DNA of 64,000 bases from an uncultured Muribaculaceae bacterium (GCA_910587425.1 CAJUKU010000006.1:62001-126000), one strand, 5' to 3'; positions 29,500 through 38,839 are shown, counted from the stretch's first letter. The notes: generated from the sequence alone by a model not told the origin. Made by a program: numbers and translations.

Positions 29500-29832
29500 T
29501 CAGTCGAGGTTGGGTTTCTCGTCGGGATTGCGGAAGTAGATCTTGTGGTCTACATATTCCTGTGTGGCGATGAGGGTTGGTTTGGGCAACTTCTCGTAGT
29601 AACGTGAGATCTCGATCTGCTCGCGGTTTTCGGAGACTTCCTCGAGATTGTCGGAGAGTGTTGCGAATTCCTGAAGCTTCTTCTCAAGGTCATGCTTCAT
29701 CTCGCCGGAGATCTGGTTGGCACGCTTTGCTATGATGCAGACGGTTTCGTAGACGTTGCCGGTGTCCTGCGAGAGTTCGATCATGTCGCGGGTGACGGTG
29801 TTGAGGGGAGCGTTGGTCTTCTTGTAATCCAT
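29500..29832 (-). CDS. rpoZ: DNA-directed RNA polymerase omega-like subunit
   Basis: 110-residue protein of the Bacteroidota omega/Rpb6 type, which helps assemble and stabilise RNA polymerase by clamping the beta' C-terminus. The N-terminal MDYKKTNAPLNTVTRDMIEL and the helical NVYETVCIIAKRANQIS correspond to the conserved omega core; the C-terminal tail (about residues 75-110) is specific to this phylum. Sequence similarity to E. coli omega is low, so the call rests on the phylum-specific family. It lies 48 bp behind bamD on the same strand, the usual Bacteroidales arrangement. Confidence 0.82.
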   Translation of the reverse strand: MDYKKTNAPLNTVTRDMIELSQDTGNVYETVCIIAKRANQISGEMKHDLEKKLQEFATLSDNLEEVSENREQIEISRYYEKLPKPTLIATQEYVDHKIYFRNPDEKPNLD

Positions 29833-29880
29833 TTTTATGCCGTAAAAAAGAGTTTTCGGTGTTTTGTCTGTCTATGTCAC

Positions 29881-30684
29881 TCAGCGGTCGCCCACATAAT
29901 TCTGGGCGATGCGGAGTATATTGTCCGCCTCATGGCGGTTGGGGCTGTCGGGGTAGTTGTTGATGAATGAGTAGTATTCATCTATTACCTCGCGGAATCG
30001 GTCGGCTTTCTTCTCGTCGACACTCTGGCTTGCTTCCTGATAGCGTGCCTTGAGTATCAGCATCTCAAGATCTTCCTTGTAACGCGAGTAGGGATAGGTG
30101 CGGATGGCGTTGCGCGCGACGATGACCGCCGACTCGTAGTTGTTGCCAAGGTAGTTGCCGAGATTGTAATAAAGCTGTGCGTTCTGGAGCTCCTTGAGTG
30201 TCAGCTTGTCCTGAAGCTCGAATATGGCATTCTGGGCTATGCTGACTTTGTCGCTGCGCGGGAAATAGTCGAGAAACGCCTGCAGCTCCTCGATACCTTT
30301 CATGGTGTCGCTCTGGTCGAGCTGAGGTTCGGGAGAGTCGAGGTAATATCCGTAGCCGCAGTAGAAGCGGGCGAGTTCAGTGTATTTGCCTCGCGGATAG
30401 CGGGTATAGTAGTTTTTGAAATATACACCCGATGAGGCGTAGTCCTTGTTCTCGTAGTTGCTGAGCGCTAGAAGGTAGAGCACATCCTCCGCTTTCTCCT
30501 TGCCACGGTAGGCATCGACAATGTCTGACAGCACTGTTGCTGCCTGGACATATTTCTTCTGCTCGAAAGCTCGGCGTGCGAAATCGAGTTTTACGTCGGG
30601 ATCGGTGCTCTTAAGCACCTTGTTGTATTCGCCGCACGAAGCCAGAGTTAAGGCGGTGAGCAGTAGCAGGATGTATTTGCGCAT
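29881..30684 (-). CDS. bamD: Outer membrane assembly lipoprotein BamD
   Basis: 267-residue lipoprotein of the BAM complex that works with BamA in folding outer-membrane barrels. The start was placed at MRKYILLLLTALTLASC, where a signal peptide with lipobox TLASC begins; the frame extends 18 codons further upstream without coding character. TPR-type helical repeats fill residues about 30-240 (for example KYTELARFYCGYGYYL and SDKVSIAQNAIFELQ). It carries its own promoter and is followed by the omega-like gene. The window thus holds two essential BAM genes, bamA and bamD, at separate loci. Confidence 0.92.
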   Translation of the reverse strand: MRKYILLLLTALTLASCGEYNKVLKSTDPDVKLDFARRAFEQKKYVQAATVLSDIVDAYRGKEKAEDVLYLLALSNYENKDYASSGVYFKNYYTRYPRGKYTELARFYCGYGYYLDSPEPQLDQSDTMKGIEELQAFLDYFPRSDKVSIAQNAIFELQDKLTLKELQNAQLYYNLGNYLGNNYESAVIVARNAIRTYPYSRYKEDLEMLILKARYQEASQSVDEKKADRFREVIDEYYSFINNYPDSPNRHEADNILRIAQNYVGDR

Positions 30685-30742
30685 TCTGTATGTTTGGATC
30701 GGTTTTGTGAGCCGTATGGACACTCCATGGGCTATCAAGCGG

Positions 30743-30774
30743 CAAAGTTACTAAAATTTTCATTAAACGGCAAG
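30743..30774 (-). promoter_or_regulatory. bamD promoter (CTTG-N20-TAACTTTG)
   Basis: CTTG (30771-30774), 20 bp, then TAACTTTG (30743-30750) on the - strand; the 5' leader would be about 55 nt. Confidence 0.75.
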
Positions 30775-30921
30775 GAAATTTTCAATGCACGGCAGCCCTG
30801 CCTCCTGAGTTTCGCCTCCTGAAGTCCAGTTCAAGATCAAGATAGTATCGGATATTCTTTTACCGTTGTAGGGCGCCGTGCGCCGATCTGCGATACGAAC
30901 TTATATCTTATTTTAGCGTAA

Positions 30922-30941
30922 AATCACTATATATTGTGATT
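30922..30941. promoter_or_regulatory. 20-bp dyad, AATCAC-N8-GTGATT (copy 1)
   Basis: AATCAC, 8 AT-only bases, GTGATT; a palindromic operator-like site. A near-identical second copy lies 62 bp away, centre to centre. The half-site spacing and AT core suggest a dimeric helix-turn-helix regulator, but no regulator gene is adjacent. Confidence 0.45.
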
Positions 30942-30983
30942 ATAGGCTGAATTATCAAAGATTGATTGACCGCAATTGGTATA

Positions 30984-31003
30984 AATCACATTATATTGTG
31001 ATT
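30984..31003. promoter_or_regulatory. 20-bp dyad, AATCAC-N8-GTGATT (copy 2)
   Basis: Second copy of the dyad, same half-sites and same 8-bp AT core length. A related half-matching site (GGTAAC-N8-GTGATT) overlaps the etfB promoter at 34880-34899. Confidence 0.45.
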
Positions 31004-31112
31004 TAGATGTGAGCTTGGGTTATGGATCTATGGCGGCAGTTCTGTGAGTTGCATGACGCTGTGTTCCCATATAAAGTTCCATATAAGTGCGTGGTTCATA
31101 ATGAAGTTTCAT

Positions 31113-31152
31113 ATAAAGAGGACGTCCTGCCTATCGGAACAGGCAGGACGTC
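31113..31152 (-). terminator. Terminator of the etf-acyl-CoA dehydrogenase operon
   Basis: Perfect 12-bp stem (GACGTCCTGCCT with AGGCAGGACGTC), 8-nt loop, about 48 nt past the dehydrogenase stop. The - strand tail is CTCTTTATAT, a modest U-tract. Confidence 0.75.
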
Positions 31153-31199
31153 TTATCATTCAAGTAGCGGCGGTTGTAGCCGCTTGTCTATTCTGTGGA

Positions 31200-32906
31200 T
31201 TACTCAGCGGGCTTGTAAGCCTCGAGCTGTGCGGGTGTGAAGTCGGCGATGAAATCGGCGTGCTTCTTGACCTCTGCGCGTGCGTAGTTGAAGTAAACCT
31301 CGCACGACTTGGTGAAGCTGTCGTTGGCATTGGCATCGGCAAGGAGGAGATAGGACATGATGATGTCACCTGCCATCTCCACGAGGCGGCGTGCCATGAA
31401 GTCGGTGTAAGCCTGGTCGGCTGCGTCGGCTACGGTCTTCACTGCGGTCTCGTATGTAGCGGTAAGCTCTTTGAGGGCGTCGTGGATGGGCTGAAGTTCA
31501 GCGCGTACGGGCTGCTCATCGTAAGATGCCATAAGGCTTGAGTAAGTTCCGGTGGTGACATGGCGGATAGCTGCGACAACCTGGAGCTGAGTGGTGCCTT
31601 CGTAGATAGAGGTGATGCGGGCGTCGCGGTAGATGCGTTCGCAAGCATAGTCTTTCATGAAGCCCGAACCGCCGTGGATCTGGATGCAGTCGTAGCAGTT
31701 CTGGTTGGCATACTCGCTGCCGAGACCTTTCACGAGAGGAGTGCAAGCATCGGCGAGTTTGCTGTAGTGCTTCATCTCCTTGCGTTCCTCCGGAGTGAGT
31801 GAGCGCTCTTTTGCGATATCCTCGTAGATCTTGTACATGTCGACATAGCGCGATGTCTCATAGAGGAGCGAACGCGATGCGTCGAGTTTAGCCTTCATGA
31901 TGGCGAGCATCTCGTAGACGGCGGGGAACTCGATGATGGGACGTCCGAACTGACGGCGGTCGCGTGCGTAGGCGAGACCTTCGCGGTATGCGCGCTCGCT
32001 GATGCCGACGCTCTGTGCGGCGATGCCGAGGCGTGCTCCGTTCATGAGTGCCATCACGTACTTGATGAGACCCATGCGGCGTGATCCGCAAAGTTCGGCA
32101 GGTGCATCCTTATAAGTAAGTTCGCAGGTGGGTGATCCCTTGATACCCATCTTGTTCTCGATGCGGCGTACGTTTACGCCACCGTTGCGCTTGTCATAGA
32201 TAAACATTGACAGACCGCGGGCGTCGGTAGTGCCCTCCTCGGAGCGTGCTAGCACGAGGTGGATATCGCTGTCGCCGTTGGTGATGAAGCGCTTCACTCC
32301 GTTGAGCACCCATGAGCCATCCTCTTTCTGTGTGGCTTTGAGCATCACCGACTGAAGGTCACTGCCGGCGTCGGGCTCGGTGAGGTCCATCGACATGGTC
32401 TCGCCCTGACATACGCGCGGTATGTAGCGCTGCTTCTGATCCTCATCGGCAAATTCGTAGATAGTCTCGGCGCAGTCCTGCAGACCCCAGAGGTTCTCGA
32501 ATCCTGCATCAGCGCGGCTAACTATGTCGGCAGCCATGATGTAGGGGGTGATGGGGAAGTTAAGACCACCGAGACGGCGGGGCATAGCCATGCCCATCAG
32601 ACCTGCCTTGCGGCATACATCGAGGTTGCGCTGTGTGCCGTCGGCGTAGATCACGCGGTGGTTCTCCACGCGGGGACCCTGGTGGTCAACCTCCTCGGCG
32701 TTGTCAGCTATTGTTGTGCCACAGATCTCGCCTACGATCTCAAGAGCCTTGTCGTATGAATCGATGGCATCGTCGAAATCTATGGGGGCGTAGTCGTATT
32801 TAGCGGCTTCTGTGAAGTTGCGCTCTTTGAGCTCAACTATCTTGCGCATCAGCGGGTGCTGGAGATAGTGCCGGAGCTCGGGATTGTCAGTATAGAAATT
32901 TGGCAT
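31200..32906 (-). CDS. Acyl-CoA dehydrogenase family protein
   Basis: 568-residue FAD-dependent acyl-CoA dehydrogenase, which introduces a 2,3-double bond into acyl-CoA and passes electrons to the electron transfer flavoprotein. Recognisable parts are MAMPRRLGGLNFPITPY, the FAD/substrate segment MSMDLTEPDAGSDLQSV and the C-terminal HGGSGFMKDYACERIYRDAR followed by ITSIYEGT. It is about 180 residues longer than short-chain acyl-CoA dehydrogenases owing to a C-terminal helical extension (about residues 450-568), as in several Bacteroidota homologues. It lies 6 bp behind etfA, which supplies its electron acceptor. The acyl chain length cannot be told. Confidence 0.92.
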   Translation of the reverse strand: MPNFYTDNPELRHYLQHPLMRKIVELKERNFTEAAKYDYAPIDFDDAIDSYDKALEIVGEICGTTIADNAEEVDHQGPRVENHRVIYADGTQRNLDVCRKAGLMGMAMPRRLGGLNFPITPYIMAADIVSRADAGFENLWGLQDCAETIYEFADEDQKQRYIPRVCQGETMSMDLTEPDAGSDLQSVMLKATQKEDGSWVLNGVKRFITNGDSDIHLVLARSEEGTTDARGLSMFIYDKRNGGVNVRRIENKMGIKGSPTCELTYKDAPAELCGSRRMGLIKYVMALMNGARLGIAAQSVGISERAYREGLAYARDRRQFGRPIIEFPAVYEMLAIMKAKLDASRSLLYETSRYVDMYKIYEDIAKERSLTPEERKEMKHYSKLADACTPLVKGLGSEYANQNCYDCIQIHGGSGFMKDYACERIYRDARITSIYEGTTQLQVVAAIRHVTTGTYSSLMASYDEQPVRAELQPIHDALKELTATYETAVKTVADAADQAYTDFMARRLVEMAGDIIMSYLLLADANANDSFTKSCEVYFNYARAEVKKHADFIADFTPAQLEAYKPAE

Positions 32907-32912
32907 GGTTGC

Positions 32913-33941
32913 TTACTTCGAGTTTTTCTTGTAATACTTTATGAGCTTGGGGATGATATCCTCAGCGTTGCCGGTGATGACGTAGTCGGCGATAGTGTTG
33001 ATCGGTGCGTCAGGATCGTTGTTGATCGAGATGATCATGGCGCTGTCCTGCATTCCGGCGATGTGCTGGATCTGTCCGGAGATGCCGCATGCGATGTAGA
33101 GTTTCGGGCGGACAGTCACACCTGTCTGACCGATCTGACGGTCATGCTCGGCGAGACCGGCGTCGACAGCGGCGCGCGATGCTCCTACCTCTGCTCCGAG
33201 TGTGTCGGCGAGCTGATAGAGAAGGTCGAAATTCTCTTTCGTGCCCATACCGTAGCCACCGGCTACGATGATAGGTGAGTTCTTGATGTTGACTTTCGAC
33301 TTCTCGATGTGGCGGTCGATGATCTCAACCACGAAATCCTCGGGTTTTACATATTTCTTCACGTCGAGGTTCACAACGTTGCCCTTGTGGTTCTCATCAT
33401 GGATCTGCTTTTTCATCACACCCTCGCGTACGGTTGCCATCTGCGGACGGCAGTCGGGGTTGACGATCGTAGCGACGATGTTTCCGCCGAATGCCGGACG
33501 GATCTGATAGAGAAGATTCTCGTATTCCTTTCCGGTCTTCGGATCTTTGTGCGGACCGATCTCGAGCGATGTGCAGTCGGCGGTGAGTCCGGAGTGGAGA
33601 GCCGACGAGACACGGGGCCCGAGGTCACGACCTATGCAGGTTGCGCCCATGAGGCATATCTGCGGCTTGATCTCCTTGAAAAGGTTGATGAGCACAGATG
33701 CGTGCGGGTTGGAGGTGTAGGGGTAGAGACGCTTGTCCTCTACTTTATATACGGTATCGGCACCATACTGGAAGAGTGTCTTCTCGATATCGCGGAGCTT
33801 ATCGCCGATCACGATGGCTTCGAGCTTTACGCCGAGTGTGTTGGCGAGCTGACGCCCTTTGGTGAGAAGTTCGAGGCTGACATCGGCCACGTGTCCGTCG
33901 TCGTACTCGCAGTAAACTATGAGATTGTTTTTGTCGGTCAT
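32913..33941 (-). CDS. etfA: Electron transfer flavoprotein, alpha subunit
   Basis: 342-residue alpha subunit of the FAD-containing electron transfer flavoprotein, which accepts electrons from the acyl-CoA dehydrogenase encoded next to it. The C-terminal FAD domain has IVAGGYGMGTKENFDLLYQL, GASRAAVDAG and YIACGISGQIQHIAGMQDS, and ends in ADYVITGNAEDIIPKLI. The N-terminal half is the alpha/beta domain that packs on the beta subunit. It sits 22 bp behind etfB and 6 bp before the dehydrogenase, so all three make one operon. Confidence 0.95.
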   Translation of the reverse strand: MTDKNNLIVYCEYDDGHVADVSLELLTKGRQLANTLGVKLEAIVIGDKLRDIEKTLFQYGADTVYKVEDKRLYPYTSNPHASVLINLFKEIKPQICLMGATCIGRDLGPRVSSALHSGLTADCTSLEIGPHKDPKTGKEYENLLYQIRPAFGGNIVATIVNPDCRPQMATVREGVMKKQIHDENHKGNVVNLDVKKYVKPEDFVVEIIDRHIEKSKVNIKNSPIIVAGGYGMGTKENFDLLYQLADTLGAEVGASRAAVDAGLAEHDRQIGQTGVTVRPKLYIACGISGQIQHIAGMQDSAMIISINNDPDAPINTIADYVITGNAEDIIPKLIKYYKKNSK

Positions 33942-33963
33942 GTTGATGCGTATTTTATAGTTG

Positions 33964-34839
33964 TCAGCCTATGGTGTGGTTGGCGATGAGTTCTTTTACG
34001 AGATTCTCGATAGCTTCGTCGTTGTTCTCGATGCGGAGATTCTCCTTTGCGGTGAATACCACATTGACGATGTTCTTCACCTTTGTGGGTGAGCCGGGCA
34101 GACCGATCTGTTCGGGATCAGCCTCAACGTCGGCTGCGCTCCACTCGGCTATACGGAGCTCCGGACGGCGTTCAACGATAGCCTTGATGGTCGGGTTGAG
34201 CTTCGGCTCTTCGGAAGTCGAAGTGGCGAATTTGTACTGCATCACGCGGCGTGCGTTGCGGGGGCGGCACTCTGCTGCGCTGCCGTTAACGGTCACTACG
34301 CAGGGGAGGGGAGCCTTGACGGTCTCGACGCCATTCTCCAGACGACGCTTTACAGTCACATGACCGTTCTTCTTGATGTCAAGTATCTCTTCGGCGTAGG
34401 TCACCTGGGGGATGTGGAGTTTCTCGGCGATCTGCGGACCAACCTGTGCGGTGTCGCCGTCGATAGCCTGACGTCCGCCGAGGATGATGTCATAGTTGCC
34501 GATTTTTTTGATAGCTTGTGCGAGAGAATAAGAGGTCGCGAGGGTGTCGGCGCCACCGAGAGTGCGGTCGGTGAGCACGATACCGCGGTCAGCGCCACGG
34601 TAGATTGCCTCACGGATTATTTCAGAAGCTCTGGGGAGACCCATGGTGAGCACTGTTACTGTGGAGCCGGGGTGAGCGTCCTTCAGGCGGATAGCCTGCT
34701 CAAGGGCGTTGAGATCCTCGGGGTTGAAGATTGCAGGGAGCGCGGCTCGGTTGATTGTACCGTCCTCTTTCATTGCATCTTTACCGACATTGCGGGTGTC
34801 GGGCACCTGCTTTGCCAGCACAACGATGTTAAGGCTCAT
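33964..34839 (-). CDS. etfB: Electron transfer flavoprotein, beta subunit
   Basis: 291-residue beta subunit, first gene of the etfB-etfA-dehydrogenase operon. MSLNIVVLAKQVPDTRNVG is the typical N-terminus; DIILGGRQAIDGDTAQVGPQ is the family signature near residue 120, and PCVVTVNGSAAECRPRNARR follows. Beta subunits of this type bind AMP or, in bifurcating forms, a second FAD; the sequence alone does not decide which. If the operon is bifurcating, the nearby ferredoxin-linked nifJ gene would be a functional partner. Confidence 0.94.
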   Translation of the reverse strand: MSLNIVVLAKQVPDTRNVGKDAMKEDGTINRAALPAIFNPEDLNALEQAIRLKDAHPGSTVTVLTMGLPRASEIIREAIYRGADRGIVLTDRTLGGADTLATSYSLAQAIKKIGNYDIILGGRQAIDGDTAQVGPQIAEKLHIPQVTYAEEILDIKKNGHVTVKRRLENGVETVKAPLPCVVTVNGSAAECRPRNARRVMQYKFATSTSEEPKLNPTIKAIVERRPELRIAEWSAADVEADPEQIGLPGSPTKVKNIVNVVFTAKENLRIENNDEAIENLVKELIANHTIG

Positions 34840-34875
34840 ACTGTTTCTATTTTTAGATTAATGTGATTTAGGCTG

Positions 34876-34907
34876 CAAAGGTAACAAATATTTGTGATTC
34901 GGGCAAT
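34876..34907 (-). promoter_or_regulatory. etfB operon promoter (ATTG-N20-TACCTTTG) with overlapping dyad
   Basis: ATTG (34904-34907), 20 bp, TACCTTTG (34876-34883) on the - strand. The imperfect dyad GGTAAC-N8-GTGATT (34880-34899) overlaps the -7 box and resembles the two dyads past the other end of the operon. Confidence 0.65.
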
Positions 34908-34984
34908 TTTAACCATGCGTTATTAACGGTTGCCCGTGTGATTTGAATGACCGTTGGAGAGGTTTTGTGCTTTATGGGGTTGTT

Positions 34985-35025
34985 GGAAAAAGAGCGACAT
35001 CCGCCCGGTGTCGGGCGGATGTCGC
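34985..35025 (-). terminator. nifJ terminator
   Basis: Perfect 14-bp GC-rich stem (GCGACATCCGCCCG with its complement) and a 4-nt loop, followed on the - strand by TCTTTTTCC, about 60 nt past the nifJ stop. One of the strongest terminators in the window. Confidence 0.9.
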
Positions 35026-35083
35026 TATGTTGAATAATGATTATTCAGGGAGTGTGCCGGAGGATCCGGCTACAGTGAGGGGA

Positions 35084-38000
35084 TTACTGGGGGAGGTTAC
35101 CTACCTCAGGATCCACACCCCACTGCTGCTGCGCGAGGCGGCGGTAGTTGTTGTAACGCCACTGTGCGTTCTTCTTGGCGGCAGCGAAGAGTTCGGCAGC
35201 CTCTGCAGGATACTGCTTGAGGAGCGATGCGTAGCGCACCTCGCCTTTGAGGAAGTCCTCGAACTTGTCCCAGTCGGGAGCCTTGCTGTCGAGAGTGAAG
35301 GGGTTCTTGCCTTCGAGCTCTGCATCGGGGTTGTAGCGCCAGAGCGACCAGTAGCCGCAAGCCACAGCGTTAGCCTCTTCCTGCTGCGAGCGTCCCATGC
35401 CAGCCTTGATACCGTGGTTGATACAGGGAGCGTAAGCGATGATGAGCGACGGTCCGTCGTAAGCTTCAGCCTCGCGGATAGCCTTGAGGGTCTGTGCCTG
35501 GTCAGCGCCCATGGCGATCTGTGCTACATATACGTAACCGTAGGTCGATGCAATGAGACCGAGGTCTTTCTTGCGCACGCGCTTGCCGGATGCAGCAAAC
35601 TTGGCGATAGCGCCGAGAGGAGTAGCCTTCGAAGCCTGACCACCGGTGTTTGAGTAAACCTCGGTGTCGACTACGAGCACATTGATGTTCTTGCCGCATG
35701 CGAGCACGTGGTCAAGACCGCCGAAGCCGATATCGTAGCTGGCACCGTCGCCGGCGATGATCCAGTGTGAGCGCTTCACGAGGTAGTGCTTGAGGTCGAG
35801 TATCTGACGGCAGATGTCGCAGCCGCAAGCCTCGGCGAGCGGGAGCAGGCGGTCGGTGATCTCGCGTGTGCGAGCTGCGTCGTCGGCTGAGTCGAGCCAC
35901 TGCTGTGCGAGTTCCTTGATCTCTGCGGAGCAGTCGGAGCACTGTGTGGCGCTGGTCATGATGTCGGTGAGACGGCGGCGGAGCTGCTCGTTTGCGATGA
36001 ACATGCCGAGACCGAACTCAGCGAAGTCCTCGAAGAGCGAGTTGCCCCATGCGGGACCGTGACCCTGACGGTTTACGGTGTAGGGAGTCGAGGGCACAGA
36101 GCCTGAGTAGATGGATGAGCAACCGGTTGCGTTAGCCACCATCTCGTGGTCGCCGTAGAGCTGTGAGATGAGCTTGACGTAAGGTGTCTCACCGCAGCCC
36201 GAGCAAGCGCCGGAGAATTCGAAGTACGGTGTGGCGAACTGGCTATTCTTGACGTTAGCCTTGACATCGACGAGATCCTGCTTAGAGGTTACGTGGTCAA
36301 CGCAGTAGTCCCACTCTGCCTGTACGGGGAGCTGTGTCTCGAGGGGCTTCATGACGAGAGCCTTCTCGCCCTTCTTGCCGGGACATACATCGGCGCAGTT
36401 GCCGCAGCCGAGACAGTCGAGAACGTCGACAGCCTGTACGAAACGCATTCCGGTGAATGTCTTGCCGATTGCAGGGATAGTTCCGTCTGCGCTGAAGGGA
36501 GCTGCTGCCATCTCTTTCTCGTCGAGAACGAAGGGACGGATTGCAGCGTGGGGGCAGACGTATGCACACTTGTTACACTGGATACAGTTCTCTTCAACCC
36601 ACTCGGGAACGAATGTGGCAACGCCACGCTTCTCGAATTTGGCTGTTGACTGCTGCCATGTGCCGTCGGCGAGATCCTTGAAGTCGGAAACCTTGAGGAG
36701 ATCGCCGTCCTGTGCGTTGATGGGGCGTACGATGTCGCGGATGAATGCGGGATCGTTGTTCGCTTTCTCCTCATCGGCGGGGAGGTTGCTCCATGCGGGA
36801 TCTACGGTGAGCTGTGCGTATTCACCGCCACGGTCGACAGCTGCGTAGTTCTTGTCGACAACATCCTGACCCTTCTTGCCGTAGCTCTTGACGATGAATT
36901 TCTTCATCTGCTCAACAGCAAGGTCGACAGGGATAACCTCGGTGATACGGAAGAATGCGCTCTGGAGGATGGTGTTGGTGCGGTTGCCCAGACCGATCTC
37001 CTGTGCGATCTTGGTAGCGTCGATGTAGTAGACGGTGATGTTGTGGTCGGCGAAGTATTTCTTGACCTTGTTGGGGAGGTTCTTGGCAAGTTCCTCACCC
37101 TTCCAGATGGTGTTGAGGAGGAATGTGCCACCGTCGCGCAGACCGCGTGTCACGTCGTAAAGGTGGAGGTATGCCTGTACGTGGCAAGCCACGAAGTTAG
37201 GCGTGGTCACGAGATATGTCGAGCGGATGGGCTCGTCGCCGAAACGGAGGTGAGAGCAGGTGAAGCCGCCAGATTTCTTCGAGTCGTAAGCGAAGTATGC
37301 CTGACAGTATTTGTCGGTGTTGTCGCCGATAATCTTCACAGAGTTCTTGTTTGCACCTACAGTACCATCGGCACCGAGTCCGTAGAACTTAGCCTCGAAG
37401 ATCTTGTCGCTTACCACGATAGGATCAACGTGGGGCAGTGAGGTGAAGGTCACATCGTCGATGATACCGATGGTGAAGTGATCCTTCGGCATCGGGAGTG
37501 CGAGGTTGTCGAACACCGATACCATGTGGGCGGGAGTGGTGTCCTTTGAAGCGAGACCGAAGCGGCCGGCAACGATGAGGGGAGCGTCAGCCTTACCCTT
37601 GAATACCTCACATACGTCGAGGTAGAGGGGTTCGCCGGGTGCTCCGGGCTCTTTGCAGCGGTCGAGCACAGCGATGCGCTTTGCAGTAGCGGGGATTGCT
37701 GCGAGGAGGTGCTTGGCTGAGAAGGGACGGTAGAGGTGAACTGCTACGAGACCTACTTTCTCACCCTTTGCGCGGAGATGGTCGACAGCTTCCTGTGCAG
37801 CCATGCAGCCTGAACCCATAGCGATGATCACGCGGTCAGCCTCGGGATCTCCGTAGTAGTCGAAGAGGTGGTACTCACGGCCGGTGATTGCGGAAATCTC
37901 CTTCATGTAGTGCTCCACGATCTCGGGAACAGCCTCATAGTAGGGGTTGCAAGCCTCGCGGTGCTGGAAGAATACGTCGGAGTTCTCAGCCATACCGCGT

Positions 38001-38650
38001 GCCACAGGTGCGTCGGGGTTGAGTGCTCGCTCGCGGAACTCAGCCACAGCCTGACGGTCGAGCAGCGGCTCGAGATCCTCCTGTTCGAGCATCTCGACTT
38101 TCTGTATCTCATGTGATGTGCGGAATCCGTCGAAGAAGTTGACGAAAGGCACACGTGACTTTATGGTAGCGAGATGAGCTACGGCTGCGAGATCCATAAC
38201 CTCCTGTACGGAGCCTTCGGCGAGCATTGCGCAACCGGTCTGGCGGGTAGCCATGACGTCGAGGTGGTCGCCGAAGATGCTGAGTGCGTGCGATGCGATC
38301 GTACGTGCCGAAACATGGAAAACGCAGGGGAGTAATTCGCCTGCGATCTTGTACATGTTCGGAATCATCAGCAGGAGTCCCTGTGATGCGGTGTAGGTGG
38401 TGGTGAGAGCACCAGCCTGGAGCGATCCGTGAACAGCTCCGGCAGCTCCGCCTTCCGACTGCATCTCCTGGACGAGTACTGTCTCTCCAAAGATGTTTTT
38501 ACGCCCTGCAGCAGCCCATTCGTCGACGTATTCTGCCATAGTCGATGACGGGGTGATGGGGTAGATTGCGGCAACCTCGGTGAACATATATGATATATGT
38601 GCAGCCGCTTGGTTACCGTCGCAGGTCAAGAATTTCTTTTCCTTACTCAT
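35084..38650 (-). CDS. nifJ: Pyruvate:ferredoxin (flavodoxin) oxidoreductase
   Basis: 1188-residue single-chain pyruvate:ferredoxin oxidoreductase: pyruvate plus CoA to acetyl-CoA, CO2 and reduced ferredoxin, the central pyruvate step of strict anaerobes. The N-terminal pyruvate/TPP domain starts with LTCDGNQAAAHISYMFTEVA. Two ferredoxin-type clusters are at CIQCNKCAYVCP (about residue 690) and CLGCGNCADVCP (about 745); a further cluster motif CSGCGETPY follows. The TPP-binding part is GDGASYDIGFGGLDHVL (about 965) with NTGGQASKATPLG. The length is normal. It stands alone between a strong terminator and a promoter region at about 38740. Confidence 0.97.
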   Translation of the reverse strand: MSKEKKFLTCDGNQAAAHISYMFTEVAAIYPITPSSTMAEYVDEWAAAGRKNIFGETVLVQEMQSEGGAAGAVHGSLQAGALTTTYTASQGLLLMIPNMYKIAGELLPCVFHVSARTIASHALSIFGDHLDVMATRQTGCAMLAEGSVQEVMDLAAVAHLATIKSRVPFVNFFDGFRTSHEIQKVEMLEQEDLEPLLDRQAVAEFRERALNPDAPVARGMAENSDVFFQHREACNPYYEAVPEIVEHYMKEISAITGREYHLFDYYGDPEADRVIIAMGSGCMAAQEAVDHLRAKGEKVGLVAVHLYRPFSAKHLLAAIPATAKRIAVLDRCKEPGAPGEPLYLDVCEVFKGKADAPLIVAGRFGLASKDTTPAHMVSVFDNLALPMPKDHFTIGIIDDVTFTSLPHVDPIVVSDKIFEAKFYGLGADGTVGANKNSVKIIGDNTDKYCQAYFAYDSKKSGGFTCSHLRFGDEPIRSTYLVTTPNFVACHVQAYLHLYDVTRGLRDGGTFLLNTIWKGEELAKNLPNKVKKYFADHNITVYYIDATKIAQEIGLGNRTNTILQSAFFRITEVIPVDLAVEQMKKFIVKSYGKKGQDVVDKNYAAVDRGGEYAQLTVDPAWSNLPADEEKANNDPAFIRDIVRPINAQDGDLLKVSDFKDLADGTWQQSTAKFEKRGVATFVPEWVEENCIQCNKCAYVCPHAAIRPFVLDEKEMAAAPFSADGTIPAIGKTFTGMRFVQAVDVLDCLGCGNCADVCPGKKGEKALVMKPLETQLPVQAEWDYCVDHVTSKQDLVDVKANVKNSQFATPYFEFSGACSGCGETPYVKLISQLYGDHEMVANATGCSSIYSGSVPSTPYTVNRQGHGPAWGNSLFEDFAEFGLGMFIANEQLRRRLTDIMTSATQCSDCSAEIKELAQQWLDSADDAARTREITDRLLPLAEACGCDICRQILDLKHYLVKRSHWIIAGDGASYDIGFGGLDHVLACGKNINVLVVDTEVYSNTGGQASKATPLGAIAKFAASGKRVRKKDLGLIASTYGYVYVAQIAMGADQAQTLKAIREAEAYDGPSLIIAYAPCINHGIKAGMGRSQQEEANAVACGYWSLWRYNPDAELEGKNPFTLDSKAPDWDKFEDFLKGEVRYASLLKQYPAEAAELFAAAKKNAQWRYNNYRRLAQQQWGVDPEVGNLPQ

Positions 38651-38740
38651 AAATTTGTAATCTATTTAGATAGTATAAGTTGCGTTGGTTAATATTACTT
38701 TCGCCGCGCTTTGCGGAAGTGTGCACGCGCGTAAACAGCG

Positions 38741-38748
38741 CGAAGATA
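38741..38748 (-). promoter_or_regulatory. Candidate nifJ -7 box (TATCTTCG)
   Basis: TATCTTCG, one base off TAnnTTTG, about 90 bp before the nifJ start. No good -33 box; weak call. Confidence 0.35.
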
Positions 38749-38839
38749 CGAATAATTTCTCATCTGTGGTGCCGGTCTGCCCGGATTTTGTGTTAAAAAT
38801 CGTGGGAGAGGCTTGCGCTGCGATCATCTTAAACAGGCT

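Larger units (their letters stand above)
30775..31120. other. Gene-free spacer between bamD and the etf operon
   Basis: No convincing gene is present. The stretch is AT-rich, holds two copies of a 20-bp dyad (described separately) and, at about 31065-31117, several repeats of the word CATATAAAG/CATATAAG. A 72-codon frame beginning at 31022 runs through the terminator and into the antisense of the dehydrogenase gene and is not supported. Confidence 0.6.

Noticed and set aside
31022..31240. 72-codon frame on the + strand
   Set aside because: Runs through the dehydrogenase operon terminator into its antisense strand; no homology or promoter.
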